Source: Evansella caseinilytica (GTDB taxonomy: Bacteria > Bacillota > Bacilli > Bacillales > Salisediminibacteriaceae). From it: 64,000 nt of DNA. The stretch spans positions 682,001-746,000 of the forward strand of contig NZ_FNPI01000001.1 of assembly GCF_900107275.1 (NCBI RefSeq), given 5' to 3'. The translations under genes and the position numbers were made by a program. This document shows positions 1 to 8,179 of the stretch, piece after piece. Every line of letters starts with the position of its first letter. Positions within the stretch are counted from its first letter, which is position 1. Under the pieces are notes generated by a model. The model was not told where the DNA came from and ran no database searches. It worked only from the letters and a program-made list of their open reading frames with translations.

Positions 1-111
1 TACGGTTGTTTTAAGGAAGTTCAAGGGAAGGAAAGCATGCCTTTTTGGAACAGCCATGTCAACGAAAAAAATAACTTGACCGATAAATCATGAACAATTC
101 AGGTGGGGAAT

Positions 112-615
112 ATGGATAAAAAGATAACAATCGACAGGATGCTGCCCGAGGATTGGGAGCAGGTTAAAGACATTTATCAGGAGGGAATTTTAACCGGAAA
201 CGCAACCTTTCAGAAAGAGCCTCCTTCTTGGGAAGAGTGGGATAACAGCCATTTAACGAAATGCCGCCTCGTTGCCCGTTCCGAAGATACTGTGTTAGGG
301 TGGACGGCATTATCTGCATACTCCGGCCGGTGTGTATATGCAGGAGTGGCGGAGTTAAGCATCTACATTCGGACAAATCTCCGGGGAAAAGGAATTGGCA
401 AAGCACTTATCACAGAGCTGATTAAATCAAGTGAAGAGCACGGAATTTGGACATTGCAGGCCGGGATTTTTCCGGAAAACAGCGCAAGTCTGTCACTTCA
501 TGAAAAATTCGGCTTCCGCGTTATCGGGCGACGGGAGCGCATCGGCAAAATGGCCGGGCGCTGGCGGGATGTGATTTTATTGGAAAGACGAAGCAAAATT
601 AGCGGCGTGGATTAA
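112..615 (+). CDS. GNAT-family N-acetyltransferase (phosphinothricin acetyltransferase-like)
   Basis: A 167-residue single-domain acetyltransferase that would transfer an acetyl group from acetyl-CoA to an amine. The GNAT fold is visible: an N-terminal strand followed by the 'DIYQEGILTGNATF' segment typical of the phosphinothricin/methionine-sulfoximine acetyltransferase (Pat/YwnH) group, the acetyl-CoA loop 'RTNLRGKGIGKAL' at about residues 86-98, and the late 'HEKFGFRVIGRRERIGK' motif. I chose ATG 112 because AGGTGGGG lies at 101-108; an in-frame GTG at 103 would overlap that site. It stands alone, followed by repeats. The substrate is inferred from family only; other small amines or amino-acid analogues are possible. 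Confidence 0.85.
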   Translation: MDKKITIDRMLPEDWEQVKDIYQEGILTGNATFQKEPPSWEEWDNSHLTKCRLVARSEDTVLGWTALSAYSGRCVYAGVAELSIYIRTNLRGKGIGKALITELIKSSEEHGIWTLQAGIFPENSASLSLHEKFGFRVIGRRERIGKMAGRWRDVILLERRSKISGVD

Positions 616-689
616 GAAAAATGGTCCTGCCACTATCAATCAATAGGGTTTCGAAGCCCCCTGCGTCGGAAAATATCTTCAAGGAAGGT

Positions 690-835
690 GGTTCATGAGG
701 ACTAAATCGAGTCCGAAGCCAGTCGAAAATAGAGGTCGAAGCGGCGTGAAATGTCCTCAAGAAGGGTTCATGAGGACAAAACCGGGACCGCCGCGCCTTG
801 AACTTCTTGCCCCTGTTATGTCCTATTTTTTGAAT
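690..835. repeat. Tandem GAGGACA/TGTCCTC hairpin repeats (family C), copy 1
   Basis: Two degenerate units of roughly 50-70 bp, each opening with TTCATGAGGACAAAA (or a variant) and closing with TGTCCTCAAGAAG, so each unit can fold with GAGGACA pairing to TGTCCTC. The same unit recurs at about 57208-57305. No coding potential was found here. Function unknown; these look like small dispersed bacterial repeats. Confidence 0.6.
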
Positions 836-841
836 CTGTTC

Positions 842-1168
842 TAAAAGAGCGTGTTCAAAAAGGCAATGGTTCCGCTCGATGCGCTCAATTCCGCCTAAGA
901 ACTACTCACGTCCTGCATCTGCGGTTACTCGATGTACTCGATGCAAATTGACTCGACGAAGTACAGTCAGGTTGCATTTGTGAGTAACGGCGGAATGTCG
1001 CCATCCTCCAATTCCGCTTAAGTACCACTCACGTCCTGTGAGTAACGGCGGAATGTCGCCATCCTGGCTCCGAGAACCCCACTCATAGCCGACTTTAAAA
1101 GAATGCATCGGCTCCACTCATTGCATCGTGCTTGTTCAAAAAGTTAAAACCCGATCTTTTTGAACAAA
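842..1168. repeat. MITE-like intergenic repeat family A, copy 1
   Basis: An element of about 325 bp bounded by GTTCAAAAAG-type ends. It starts with AGAGCGTGTTCAAAAAGG and finishes with a hairpin at 1134-1166 (TGTTCAAAAAG / CTTTTTGAACA). A reverse-complement copy with strong overall similarity is at 47041-47298, and a degenerate copy is at 17349-17626. Copy 1 carries an internal duplication of the 'AATTCCGC..TCACGTCCTG..GGCGGAATGTCGCCATCC' block. No credible protein is encoded. The terminal hairpin ends just beyond the stop codon of the sigma-54 activator gene and may also act as its terminator. Confidence 0.65.
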
Positions 1169-1170
1169 CA

Positions 1171-2967
1171 TTAAAAGGAAATATTGTACCGATTTATTTT
1201 TCGATACAAGGTGTTCCGCCCGATATTCAGCATTTTTGCCGCCTTGCTGATATTTCCGTCTGACAGCCGGAGGGTTTGCAAGATTGTCTGTTTTTCTGCT
1301 GTTGCCAGCGAATGAAAGGCGGTCCCCTTCTTCACTTCCTCTGCCTTTTCCGGCATCAGCCTGCCGTCAGCCTCTCCCACTTGTTCGTCCAGATACAAAT
1401 GGCACACATCGATCGGCAGCCCGTCTGCCAGAAATAAAGCATTCATTAAGATGCTGTTCAGTTCGCGAATATTTCCCGGCCAGGGGTAAGTTGTAAGCAG
1501 TTTTTTCGCCCCGGATGTAAGACCGCCGCCGCCATTGCCGCGGGTCAGCTGCTCCAGCAAATGCAGCGCTAAATCGCCGATATCCGAGCGTTCCCTCAGC
1601 GGAGGCAGCAGAATTTGTATGCCTCTGAGACGATAATACAGGTCGGCACGGAAACGTCCTGCCTTCACTTCCTCCAGTAAATTCCGATGAGTTGCTGCTA
1701 AAATCCGGACGTTGATCGGCTTGGACTTGACACTGCCCACCCGGGTAACCGCCTGCTCTTGAATGACCCGGAGCAAAGTGGCTTGAGCGCGTAAGGACAT
1801 ATCGCCGATTTCATCGAGAAAAATCGTTCCTTGATCTGCTGCTTCAAATTTGCCCGTTTTCCCTTCCGCGTTTGCTCCAGTGAAAGCTCCCCGCTCATAA
1901 CCGAACAATTCACTTTCCACCAGGCTGTCCGGTATGGCACTGCAATTAACGGCGATAAACGGCTGGTTTTTTCTCATGCTTTCCTGATGAATCGATTGCG
2001 CGAACAGCTCCTTCCCCGTGCCGCTCTCCCCCGTAATCAAGATGGGAAAATCGGTAAGTGCTGCTTTACGAGCTAAGTTTTTCGCATTTTTCATAACCGG
2101 GCATGCGGCAAAAATATCGGTAAATTGGTAGTTGCGTTTGCCCTGTTTTTTTTCAGACTGATTTACAGCAACAGCCCTCCATACTTTGGAAGTATTATCT
2201 TCAAGCGTTTTTATCCGAAAGCCGGAATTTTCTTTCAACGTTTTCCCGATGCAGTCTTTGCCAAGTATTTTTCTGGCGGAATGATTGGCGCGCACAATGT
2301 GTTTGTCGCTGTCCAGCGTAAGGACAGGTGCCGTGACAAGGTTTGCGGTATACTCCAATTCCTGAATGATGAGGGCATTTTCATTCTTCGCTTCCGTAAG
2401 GAGCAGCTGTGTTTGAATTCTTTCCGCAATCAGGCAAGCCATCATCAGTGCGGACATGTAGTCCTGGTTGCGATGCCCGCTGATGTTGACAGCGCCGATC
2501 AGTTCCCCCGCCGAGGAAAAAATCGGACTGGAGGCACAGGAAATGAAATGATTTTCTGTAAAAAAGTGTTGATCCCCTTCGACAATAACCGGTTCTTCCT
2601 CAATCAAGGAAAGCCCGATGGCATTGGTTCCTTTTTTGTTTTCATGCCAATTTGCTCCAGTCTGTAGCTGAACAGACTGGGCGCGTGTTGCAAACACCGG
2701 GTCGCCTTCGTGATGAATGATCTGCCCATCTGCATTTACCAGAAGAATGATTTGCTGATTGCGCTTCAGCACCGGCAGCAACCGCAGAAATTGCGGAATG
2801 GCGTGCTGAAGCAATGAGTGGCTGTTTTGTTGAATCTCTTTCAGCTTGTTCCCGGACACGATTTGATCGTCTGCCGGTTTTCCGGGGATCAAGCCATGAT
2901 CATGACAACGCTTCCAAGACGTAGCGATATAAGGTGGATTTGAATCAACATCGATTACTGACGCCAA
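1171..2967 (-). CDS. acoR: Sigma-54-dependent transcriptional activator, AcoR-like
   Basis: A 598-residue enhancer-binding protein. The N-terminal ~200 residues form a GAF-type sensor of the AcoR group ('SWKRCHDHGL' near residue 17; 'GTNAIG' near 114), followed by a PAS-like segment (about 205-270). The central AAA+ domain starts near 290 with Walker A GESGTGKE, the sigma-54 contact loop GAFTGA, Walker B-type FLDEIGDMS and the arginine-finger region RFRADLYYRL. The C-terminal Fis-type helix-turn-helix ends 'NISKAAKMLNIGRNTLYRKI'. The start is TTG, chosen because GGAGGTGG lies 7 nt upstream. It is divergent from an aldehyde dehydrogenase with a sigma-54 promoter, which it very probably controls in response to acetoin, acetaldehyde or a related carbonyl/alcohol. 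The effector is inferred. Confidence 0.9.
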   Translation of the reverse strand: MASVIDVDSNPPYIATSWKRCHDHGLIPGKPADDQIVSGNKLKEIQQNSHSLLQHAIPQFLRLLPVLKRNQQIILLVNADGQIIHHEGDPVFATRAQSVQLQTGANWHENKKGTNAIGLSLIEEEPVIVEGDQHFFTENHFISCASSPIFSSAGELIGAVNISGHRNQDYMSALMMACLIAERIQTQLLLTEAKNENALIIQELEYTANLVTAPVLTLDSDKHIVRANHSARKILGKDCIGKTLKENSGFRIKTLEDNTSKVWRAVAVNQSEKKQGKRNYQFTDIFAACPVMKNAKNLARKAALTDFPILITGESGTGKELFAQSIHQESMRKNQPFIAVNCSAIPDSLVESELFGYERGAFTGANAEGKTGKFEAADQGTIFLDEIGDMSLRAQATLLRVIQEQAVTRVGSVKSKPINVRILAATHRNLLEEVKAGRFRADLYYRLRGIQILLPPLRERSDIGDLALHLLEQLTRGNGGGGLTSGAKKLLTTYPWPGNIRELNSILMNALFLADGLPIDVCHLYLDEQVGEADGRLMPEKAEEVKKGTAFHSLATAEKQTILQTLRLSDGNISKAAKMLNIGRNTLYRKINRYNISF

Positions 2968-3241
2968 AGTGTGACCACCTCCGCAAAAAAATCGGATTAT
3001 TATGAAAATTATAACACAAACAACAACAGAAACAAAACATAATTAAATGTTTGGAAAAAAGCGTAAATCTTGCTCATCCGCGGAATATTTCTGTTTTTTT
3101 TCAGCCTGACTTGAAAAAAAGCTTGTGTCAACCCTGAAAATAGTTTCTTTTCTTGTATCTTTTACACTTTTTGAATAGTCTTTTATATTTACTGTCCTGG
3201 ATAAAACGGTTTGTGCTCCCGCTCTTCCTACACTTCCGGCT

Positions 3242-3291
3242 GAAATTGTTCCATTTTGTAACATTCCTGTGTACCGAAACGGAACAATTTC
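3242..3291. promoter_or_regulatory. Putative upstream activating sequence (perfect inverted repeat)
   Basis: GAAATTGTTCC at 3242-3252 and GGAACAATTTC at 3281-3291 form a perfect 11-bp inverted repeat separated by 28 bp. A second, looser dyad TGTTCC..TGTAACA lies within the left arm region. The element ends about 48 bp before the -24 box of the sigma-54 promoter, where an AcoR-type activator would be expected to bind. Assignment to the neighbouring activator is inference. Confidence 0.6.
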
Positions 3292-3338
3292 TATTTTTAG
3301 CGAAATGTAAACGCTTCAACTGTGTGGTTTTTTATTTT

Positions 3339-3354
3339 TGGCATGTGATTTGCA
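3339..3354 (+). promoter_or_regulatory. Sigma-54 (-24/-12) promoter of the aldehyde dehydrogenase gene
   Basis: TGGCATG at 3339-3345, a 4-nt spacer, then TTGCA at 3350-3354 matches the sigma-54 consensus TGGCAC-N5-TTGC with correct spacing of the GG and GC elements. It lies about 40 bp upstream of the aldehyde dehydrogenase start and next to a divergent sigma-54 activator gene. Confidence 0.85.
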
Positions 3355-3393
3355 TGAATATAAAAGTGATTAAATTTTGTTAGGGGGAATGTG

Positions 3394-4917
3394 ATGATGA
3401 TTTATGCTAAACCGAATGAAACAGGTTCTAAAGTAGCGTTTAAAAGGCGTTATGAAAATTATATCGGGGGCAAATGGACAGAGCCTGTCAAAGGGGAGTA
3501 CTTCGAAAATGCCACGTCGGTAACGGGGCGAGTTTTTTGTGAAATTCCGCGGTCCACTGCCGAGGATATTGAGCTTGCGCTGGACGCAGCCCACGCGGCC
3601 AAAGTGTCTTGGGGAAACACGACGGTTGCGGAACGGGCCGGAATTCTAAGTAAAATCGCCGACCGGATGGAAGCAAATTTAGAAATGCTTGCGGTTGCGG
3701 AAACATGGGACAACGGCAAACCGATCCGCGAAACACTGGCCGCCGATCTGCCGCTTGCAATCGATCATTTTCGCTATTTTGCCGGTTGCATTCGTGCCCA
3801 GGAAGGCAGTTTGTCACAAATTGATGAGCACACGGTGGCCTATCATTTTCAGGAGCCGTTAGGAGTTGTCGGTCAAATCATTCCATGGAACTTTCCGATC
3901 TTAATGGCGACGTGGAAGCTTGCTCCGGCGCTCGCGGCGGGGAACTGCGTTGTCTTAAAGCCTGCTGAACAGACACCGGCCTCGATCCTTGTGCTGATGG
4001 AGCTGATAGGCGATCTGCTGCCGCCGGGAGTCATCAACATCGTCAACGGCTTCGGAATTGAAGCCGGAAAGCCGCTCGCTTCCAGCAACCGAATAGCCAA
4101 AATTGCCTTTACCGGGGAAACGACGACAGGAAAGCTTATCATGGAATATGCTTCGAAAAATATTGTGCCGGTAACGCTTGAGTTAGGCGGAAAATCACCT
4201 AATATTTTCTTCGAAGATATTTTGACAAAAGAGGATGCGTTTATCGATAAAGCGGTAGAAGGCTTTGTTATGTTCGCGTTAAATCAGGGGGAAGTGTGTA
4301 CATGCCCGTCAAGAGCGCTGATTCAGGAGTCGATTTACGAACAATTTATTGAGCGGGCGTTAGCGAGAGTCGGCAAAATCGTTCAGGGAAATCCGCTGGA
4401 TACGTCAACAATGATCGGCGCCCAGGCATCCAATGAACAGCTGGAAAAAATTCTTTCCTACATCACCATCGGCAAGGAGGAAGGGGCAGCGGTGCTGGCA
4501 GGCGGAGAACAGGCCCAGTTGGATGAAGCGTATGGCGGCGGCTACTATGTCAAGCCGACCGTGCTGAAAGGACACAACAAAATGCGCGTTTTCCAGGAGG
4601 AAATTTTCGGGCCGGTTGTCTGCGTCACCACGTTTAAAGATGAGAACGAAGCGTTGGAAATTGCCAATGACACGCTATACGGCTTGGGTGCAGGCTTATG
4701 GACCCGAGACACCAACACTGCCTTTCGAATGGGGCGCGGCATTGAAGCCGGCCGCATTTGGACGAACTGCTACCATGCCTATCCGGCGCACGCCGCTTTC
4801 GGAGGCTATAAAGGATCGGGCATCGGCCGGGAAACGCACCGCATGATGCTTAGCCATTACCAGCAGACGAAAAATCTCCTTGTCAGCTACAGCAACGACG
4901 CCCTCGGCTTTTTCTGA
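3394..4917 (+). CDS. NAD-dependent aldehyde (acetaldehyde) dehydrogenase, AcoD/AldA type
   Basis: About 507 residues, the usual length for class I/II-like aldehyde dehydrogenases that oxidise short aldehydes to carboxylates. Visible motifs: '[19 protein letters not shown]' (cofactor region), 'FTGETTTGK', '[10 protein letters not shown]' with the general-base Glu, and the catalytic Cys in '[11 protein letters not shown]' (two Cys two residues apart; the first is in the catalytic position). The C-terminal '[12 protein letters not shown]' motif is intact. Tandem starts GTG-ATG-ATG at 3391-3399; AGGGGGA at 3382-3388 favours one of the ATGs. Control is by the sigma-54 promoter and the divergent AcoR-like activator. 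Likely role: acetaldehyde oxidation during acetoin, ethanol or phosphonate use. Confidence 0.9.
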   Translation: MMIYAKPNETGSKVAFKRRYENYIGGKWTEPVKGEYFENATSVTGRVFCEIPRSTAEDIELALDAAHAAKVSWGNTTVAERAGILSKIADRMEANLEMLAVAETWDNGKPIRETLAADLPLAIDHFRYFAGCIRAQEGSLSQIDEHTVAYHFQEPLGVVGQIIPWNFPILMATWKLAPALAAGNCVVLKPAEQTPASILVLMELIGDLLPPGVINIVNGFGIEAGKPLASSNRIAKIAFTGETTTGKLIMEYASKNIVPVTLELGGKSPNIFFEDILTKEDAFIDKAVEGFVMFALNQGEVCTCPSRALIQESIYEQFIERALARVGKIVQGNPLDTSTMIGAQASNEQLEKILSYITIGKEEGAAVLAGGEQAQLDEAYGGGYYVKPTVLKGHNKMRVFQEEIFGPVVCVTTFKDENEALEIANDTLYGLGAGLWTRDTNTAFRMGRGIEAGRIWTNCYHAYPAHAAFGGYKGSGIGRETHRMMLSHYQQTKNLLVSYSNDALGFF

Positions 4918-5269
4918 TAAACGCCGAACGTCAAAAAGAAAGATGAAAGGCTGACTGTTCGTGTAGTCAACAAAGTGAACTCGCAACAGCTAAGCTGAAA
5001 CTTCGGGGAATCAGGTGGAGATGCTACTCCACCTGATTTAACATCCCACCTACGCTAACGCTTAGAGGCGGGGGCACCCCCGCCTGGTTTCCGTCTAGCG
5101 AAGCAACGCTATTTCTTCATAGAAAAGCAAAGGGAGCCCCAGCGACCGTGGTGGACATCAGAACTGTCTGTACACAAAAGTACTGAGATGCAGCCATTGC
5201 CTGCCCACTTTGAATGATAACACTTGCTGTCTTCTGCCCCATGCTGAACAGTTTTCATTTTTGCATCAA
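4918..5269. other. Non-coding gap with two strong hairpins
   Basis: No credible gene. Two perfect inverted repeats stand out: AATCAGGTGGAG (5009-5020) pairing with CTCCACCTGATT (5027-5038), and AGGCGGGGG (5066-5074) pairing with CCCCCGCCT (5077-5085). Neither is followed by a T-run on either strand, so they are not ordinary intrinsic terminators. The GC-rich second stem may be the decayed end of a mobile element, but I see no transposase. Confidence 0.5.
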
Positions 5270-6289
5270 CTAATCAATTACTAAAGCTACTTTGCGAAGA
5301 AGAGGATCGCGACTCTCAATAAAATCAAATGCTTTTTGCGCTTCTTCCAGTTTAAATGTGTGGGAAACTTCCCCTGTGAAATCAAGTTTTCCCGCTTTAA
5401 TCAGTTCAATCGCTTCGCTAAATTTATGGTTTTGCAACCGTGATCCTCGTATATCCAACTCTTTGGATGCAATCAGAAATTGATTGATCTCTATTGGTTG
5501 CGTATTAAATCCAAGTGCCATGACACGCCCGGCATTTCCGGTAATCTTCATTAACTGCATAAGAGAGTCCCTTGAGCATACAGCATCCATCGATACGGAT
5601 ACCCCGCGTCCAGCGGTGTATTCTGATATTTTTTCATATAAATCATCTGAATGTAAGTTAATGACAGCTTGCGCCCCGTTTTTTAAAGCAGTCTCCAGTT
5701 TGCCAGGGACAATATCAGCGACAATAATTTTGTCCGTTATTGTTCTTGCGATTTTTAAAATAGTCGATCCCAGTGCACCTGCGCCAAAAATCAATAACGT
5801 ATCCTCTTCTGCTAATTCGGCACGCGAACATACCTGAAGACCGATGCTCGTCGGCTCAATCATGACCGCATCAACATTGGAGATCTCTTCGGGTAAGATG
5901 AACAAATCTGTTTCAGGTACCACAATGTATTCTGTAAATCCTCCGTCAATATGAACACCGCGCACTTTTAAATTCTCACATACATTCCCACGTCCAATGG
6001 AGCAAGGATAACAATTTCCACAAGCAACCACTTGGTTGATTACAGTCCTGTCGCCTTTCTTAACAGACGTTACATCTTCGCCTACTTTTACTACTTGACC
6101 AATCAATTCGTGACCGATGACTCTTGGATATGTAGCTGCGGCATTCGTTCCGTGATAAATACCTACATCCGAGCCGCAAATACCTGCCGCTAACATTTTT
6201 ACTAACACTTCATTTGGCGCTTTTATTTCAGGTTTTTCTACGTCTATGATTCTTAAATCATTTGGCTGATAGATTTGAATCGCTTTCAT
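5270..6289 (-). CDS. Zinc-type alcohol dehydrogenase, probable sugar-acid (L-gulonate/L-galactonate-type) 5-dehydrogenase
   Basis: A 339-residue medium-chain dehydrogenase. Catalytic zinc ligands: Cys of 'GICGSD' (about residue 38) and His-Glu of 'IGHELIG'. Structural zinc site: four Cys in 'CGNCYPCSIGRGNVC' (about 92-106). The nucleotide-binding 'IFGAGALGSTI' is near 165. ATG 6289 is preferred to ATG 6295 because of its better distance from AGGAGA. It is the last gene of a TRAP-uxuA-uxuB operon. Enzymes of this family in such contexts oxidise L-gulonate or L-galactonate at C5 to a 5-keto acid such as D-fructuronate, which fructuronate reductase and mannonate dehydratase would then consume. 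The exact substrate is inference. Confidence 0.75.
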   Translation of the reverse strand: MKAIQIYQPNDLRIIDVEKPEIKAPNEVLVKMLAAGICGSDVGIYHGTNAAATYPRVIGHELIGQVVKVGEDVTSVKKGDRTVINQVVACGNCYPCSIGRGNVCENLKVRGVHIDGGFTEYIVVPETDLFILPEEISNVDAVMIEPTSIGLQVCSRAELAEEDTLLIFGAGALGSTILKIARTITDKIIVADIVPGKLETALKNGAQAVINLHSDDLYEKISEYTAGRGVSVSMDAVCSRDSLMQLMKITGNAGRVMALGFNTQPIEINQFLIASKELDIRGSRLQNHKFSEAIELIKAGKLDFTGEVSHTFKLEEAQKAFDFIESRDPLLRKVALVID

Positions 6290-6310
6290 TTTCATTCTCC
6301 TGTCTGCTTC

Positions 6311-7594
6311 CTAGTTTCCTACTAATAGCCTCAATGGCACTTCTATGAGTGCTGGGAATAAGATGATTAATACGATTAAAATAATTTCAGCAAGTAAAAA
6401 CGGCCATACCGCTTTAACCATCCTTTCCATACTGATATTTCCAGCTTTCGATGTCACATTTAACACATTGCCAACCGGTGGGGTTAATAAGCCGATCATG
6501 CACATCAATACAAAGGTAACTCCAAAATAAATTGGATCAATTCCCGCAGCTGTAACTACCGGCAATAAGACTGGAGTTAAAATCATAATAATCGGCGTCA
6601 CATCCAGCGCCATTCCAATCAGTACGACAAGTACTGCAATAATGAGCATCAAGATGACTGGCTGGTCAATAAACGGTTCCAGGACGCTTGTCATAATTTG
6701 CGGCACATTACCTACCGTTAGCAGCCATGAAGAAACGGTTGCTGCGGCAGCTAAAAACATAATGACTGATGAAGCTTTCGCGGCAGTAACAAGACAATCA
6801 AGCAAGTCCCTGATTTTCAACTCCCGGTATACAACCACCCCTACAACGAGGGCATAAACAGCGGCAATGACTCCTGCTTCCGTAGGTGTAAACATACCGC
6901 TTCTTAGGCCTAACAATATGAAAACTGGCAGTAAAATAGCCCAAAGTCCATCTAATAACGCTTTCAATACTTGCGTGACACTTTGGCGTTCATTCGTTTG
7001 CAAGTTATCCTTTCTTGAAACAATGAACCAAGTGGCACATAAGATCACTGTTAAGTAAATTGCCGGGACAATTCCAGCGATAAATAAACTTGTAATCGAA
7101 ACTCCCGCTTGAACACCAAAAATAATTAATGGTACGGAAGGAGGCATGATAGGTGATAAAATGTTTCCTGCCGCAATTAATCCGGTAACTTTGTCTCTCT
7201 TATAGTTCGCTCGAACCATCATAGGTATTAAAATCCCGCCAAGAGCCGCTGCTGATGCTACAGCTGATCCGATCATCGCCGCGAAAAGTAAAATTGCTAA
7301 GATGGATACATACGCCAGCCCGCCTTTAATATGTCCCACCAGCGCGTTGGCAAAATTTACAATCCTTTGTGTAATTCCGCCTCTATTCATAAACTCGCCG
7401 GCAAGAATGAAAAATGGAATCGCCATTAAAGCAAAAGAATCCGCGCCCGCAAATAAATTCATCGATAAAATCATCGAGTTAAAGCCATTTAGATAAATCA
7501 TAATGGCGACGCCGCTAAACAATAATGAAAAGGCGATTGGCATGCCAATCATGACTGCGATAATTAATGAAACTAAAAATACAACTAAAGTCAT
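6311..7594 (-). CDS. TRAP transporter large permease (DctM family)
   Basis: A 427-residue very hydrophobic protein of normal DctM length with about a dozen membrane segments. It forms the ion-coupled translocation channel. Family-typical segments are 'GMPIAFSLLFSGVAIMIYL' near the N terminus, 'AMIGSAVASAAALGGILIPMM' (about 105-125), 'GNILSPIMPPSVPLIIFG' (about 145-160) and 'GLLTPPVGNVLNVTSK' near 375. Its start overlaps the DctQ stop by 4 nt (ATGA coupling), and the zinc dehydrogenase follows after 21 nt. Confidence 0.93.
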   Translation of the reverse strand: MTLVVFLVSLIIAVMIGMPIAFSLLFSGVAIMIYLNGFNSMILSMNLFAGADSFALMAIPFFILAGEFMNRGGITQRIVNFANALVGHIKGGLAYVSILAILLFAAMIGSAVASAAALGGILIPMMVRANYKRDKVTGLIAAGNILSPIMPPSVPLIIFGVQAGVSITSLFIAGIVPAIYLTVILCATWFIVSRKDNLQTNERQSVTQVLKALLDGLWAILLPVFILLGLRSGMFTPTEAGVIAAVYALVVGVVVYRELKIRDLLDCLVTAAKASSVIMFLAAAATVSSWLLTVGNVPQIMTSVLEPFIDQPVILMLIIAVLVVLIGMALDVTPIIMILTPVLLPVVTAAGIDPIYFGVTFVLMCMIGLLTPPVGNVLNVTSKAGNISMERMVKAVWPFLLAEIILIVLIILFPALIEVPLRLLVGN

Positions 7595-8166
7595 GCCCTG
7601 TCCTCCTTCACCAGCTCTTCCAGATGTTCTTTAGCTGAAGCTTCCGCCTCTTCAACTAAGTCATCTTCTTCAGAAGATATTTTTACAATCTGGCCGATAT
7701 TTTCTTTGTTTTTAACGGCATGTACGATATTTCCTAGTGCAAGGAGGGTAATAGATATGCCGGTCAAAACGCCAACTGAATAAAGAACCGGGAATGGAAT
7801 GGCTAGCGCTGCGGTAGTTTGAGCCGCGTTAGCAGAAATCATTCCTATTGAGCCGTGAATAAGGAGAAACATTAAGCCTGCGATTGATAATTGCGTAATA
7901 ATATATAAACTTAGTTTTGCTTTATCATTCACGCGAGCTAGTAAAGTATCAATTCCAATGTGGGCATTTGATCTCATTGCTGAAATTGCGCCAATATAGG
8001 TGACGAAAACAAAGAGATATCGGGCTAATTCTTCAGACCAAGTTAATCCGGAGTTGAACGCAACACGAAGAACAACATTATAGAAAACAAACGCCACCAT
8101 TAAACCAGTCAAAATACCAGTTAAAATGTCAATCAAGCTAAATAATCTATCTAGTGTTTTCTGCAT
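7591..8166 (-). CDS. TRAP transporter small permease (DctQ family)
   Basis: 191 residues with four predicted membrane helices. The family motif 'SGLTWSEELARYLFVFVTYIGA' region (about residues 37-58) is clear. The C-terminal ~45 residues are unusually acidic and charged (EEDDLVEEAEASAKEHLEELVKE), longer than in minimal DctQ proteins. Partner of the DctM protein encoded 4 nt downstream and of the DctP lipoprotein upstream. Confidence 0.92.
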   Translation of the reverse strand: MQKTLDRLFSLIDILTGILTGLMVAFVFYNVVLRVAFNSGLTWSEELARYLFVFVTYIGAISAMRSNAHIGIDTLLARVNDKAKLSLYIITQLSIAGLMFLLIHGSIGMISANAAQTTAALAIPFPVLYSVGVLTGISITLLALGNIVHAVKNKENIGQIVKISSEEDDLVEEAEASAKEHLEELVKEDRA

Positions 8167-8179
8167 GACTTACTCCTTC

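Noticed and set aside
690-1168. CRISPR array
   Set aside because: The repeats are degenerate, of irregular length and without unique spacers; there are no cas genes in the window.
2125-2667. 180-codon plus-strand frame inside the sigma-54 activator gene
   Set aside because: It is antisense to the AAA+/PAS coding region, is Phe-rich, and has no ribosome site.
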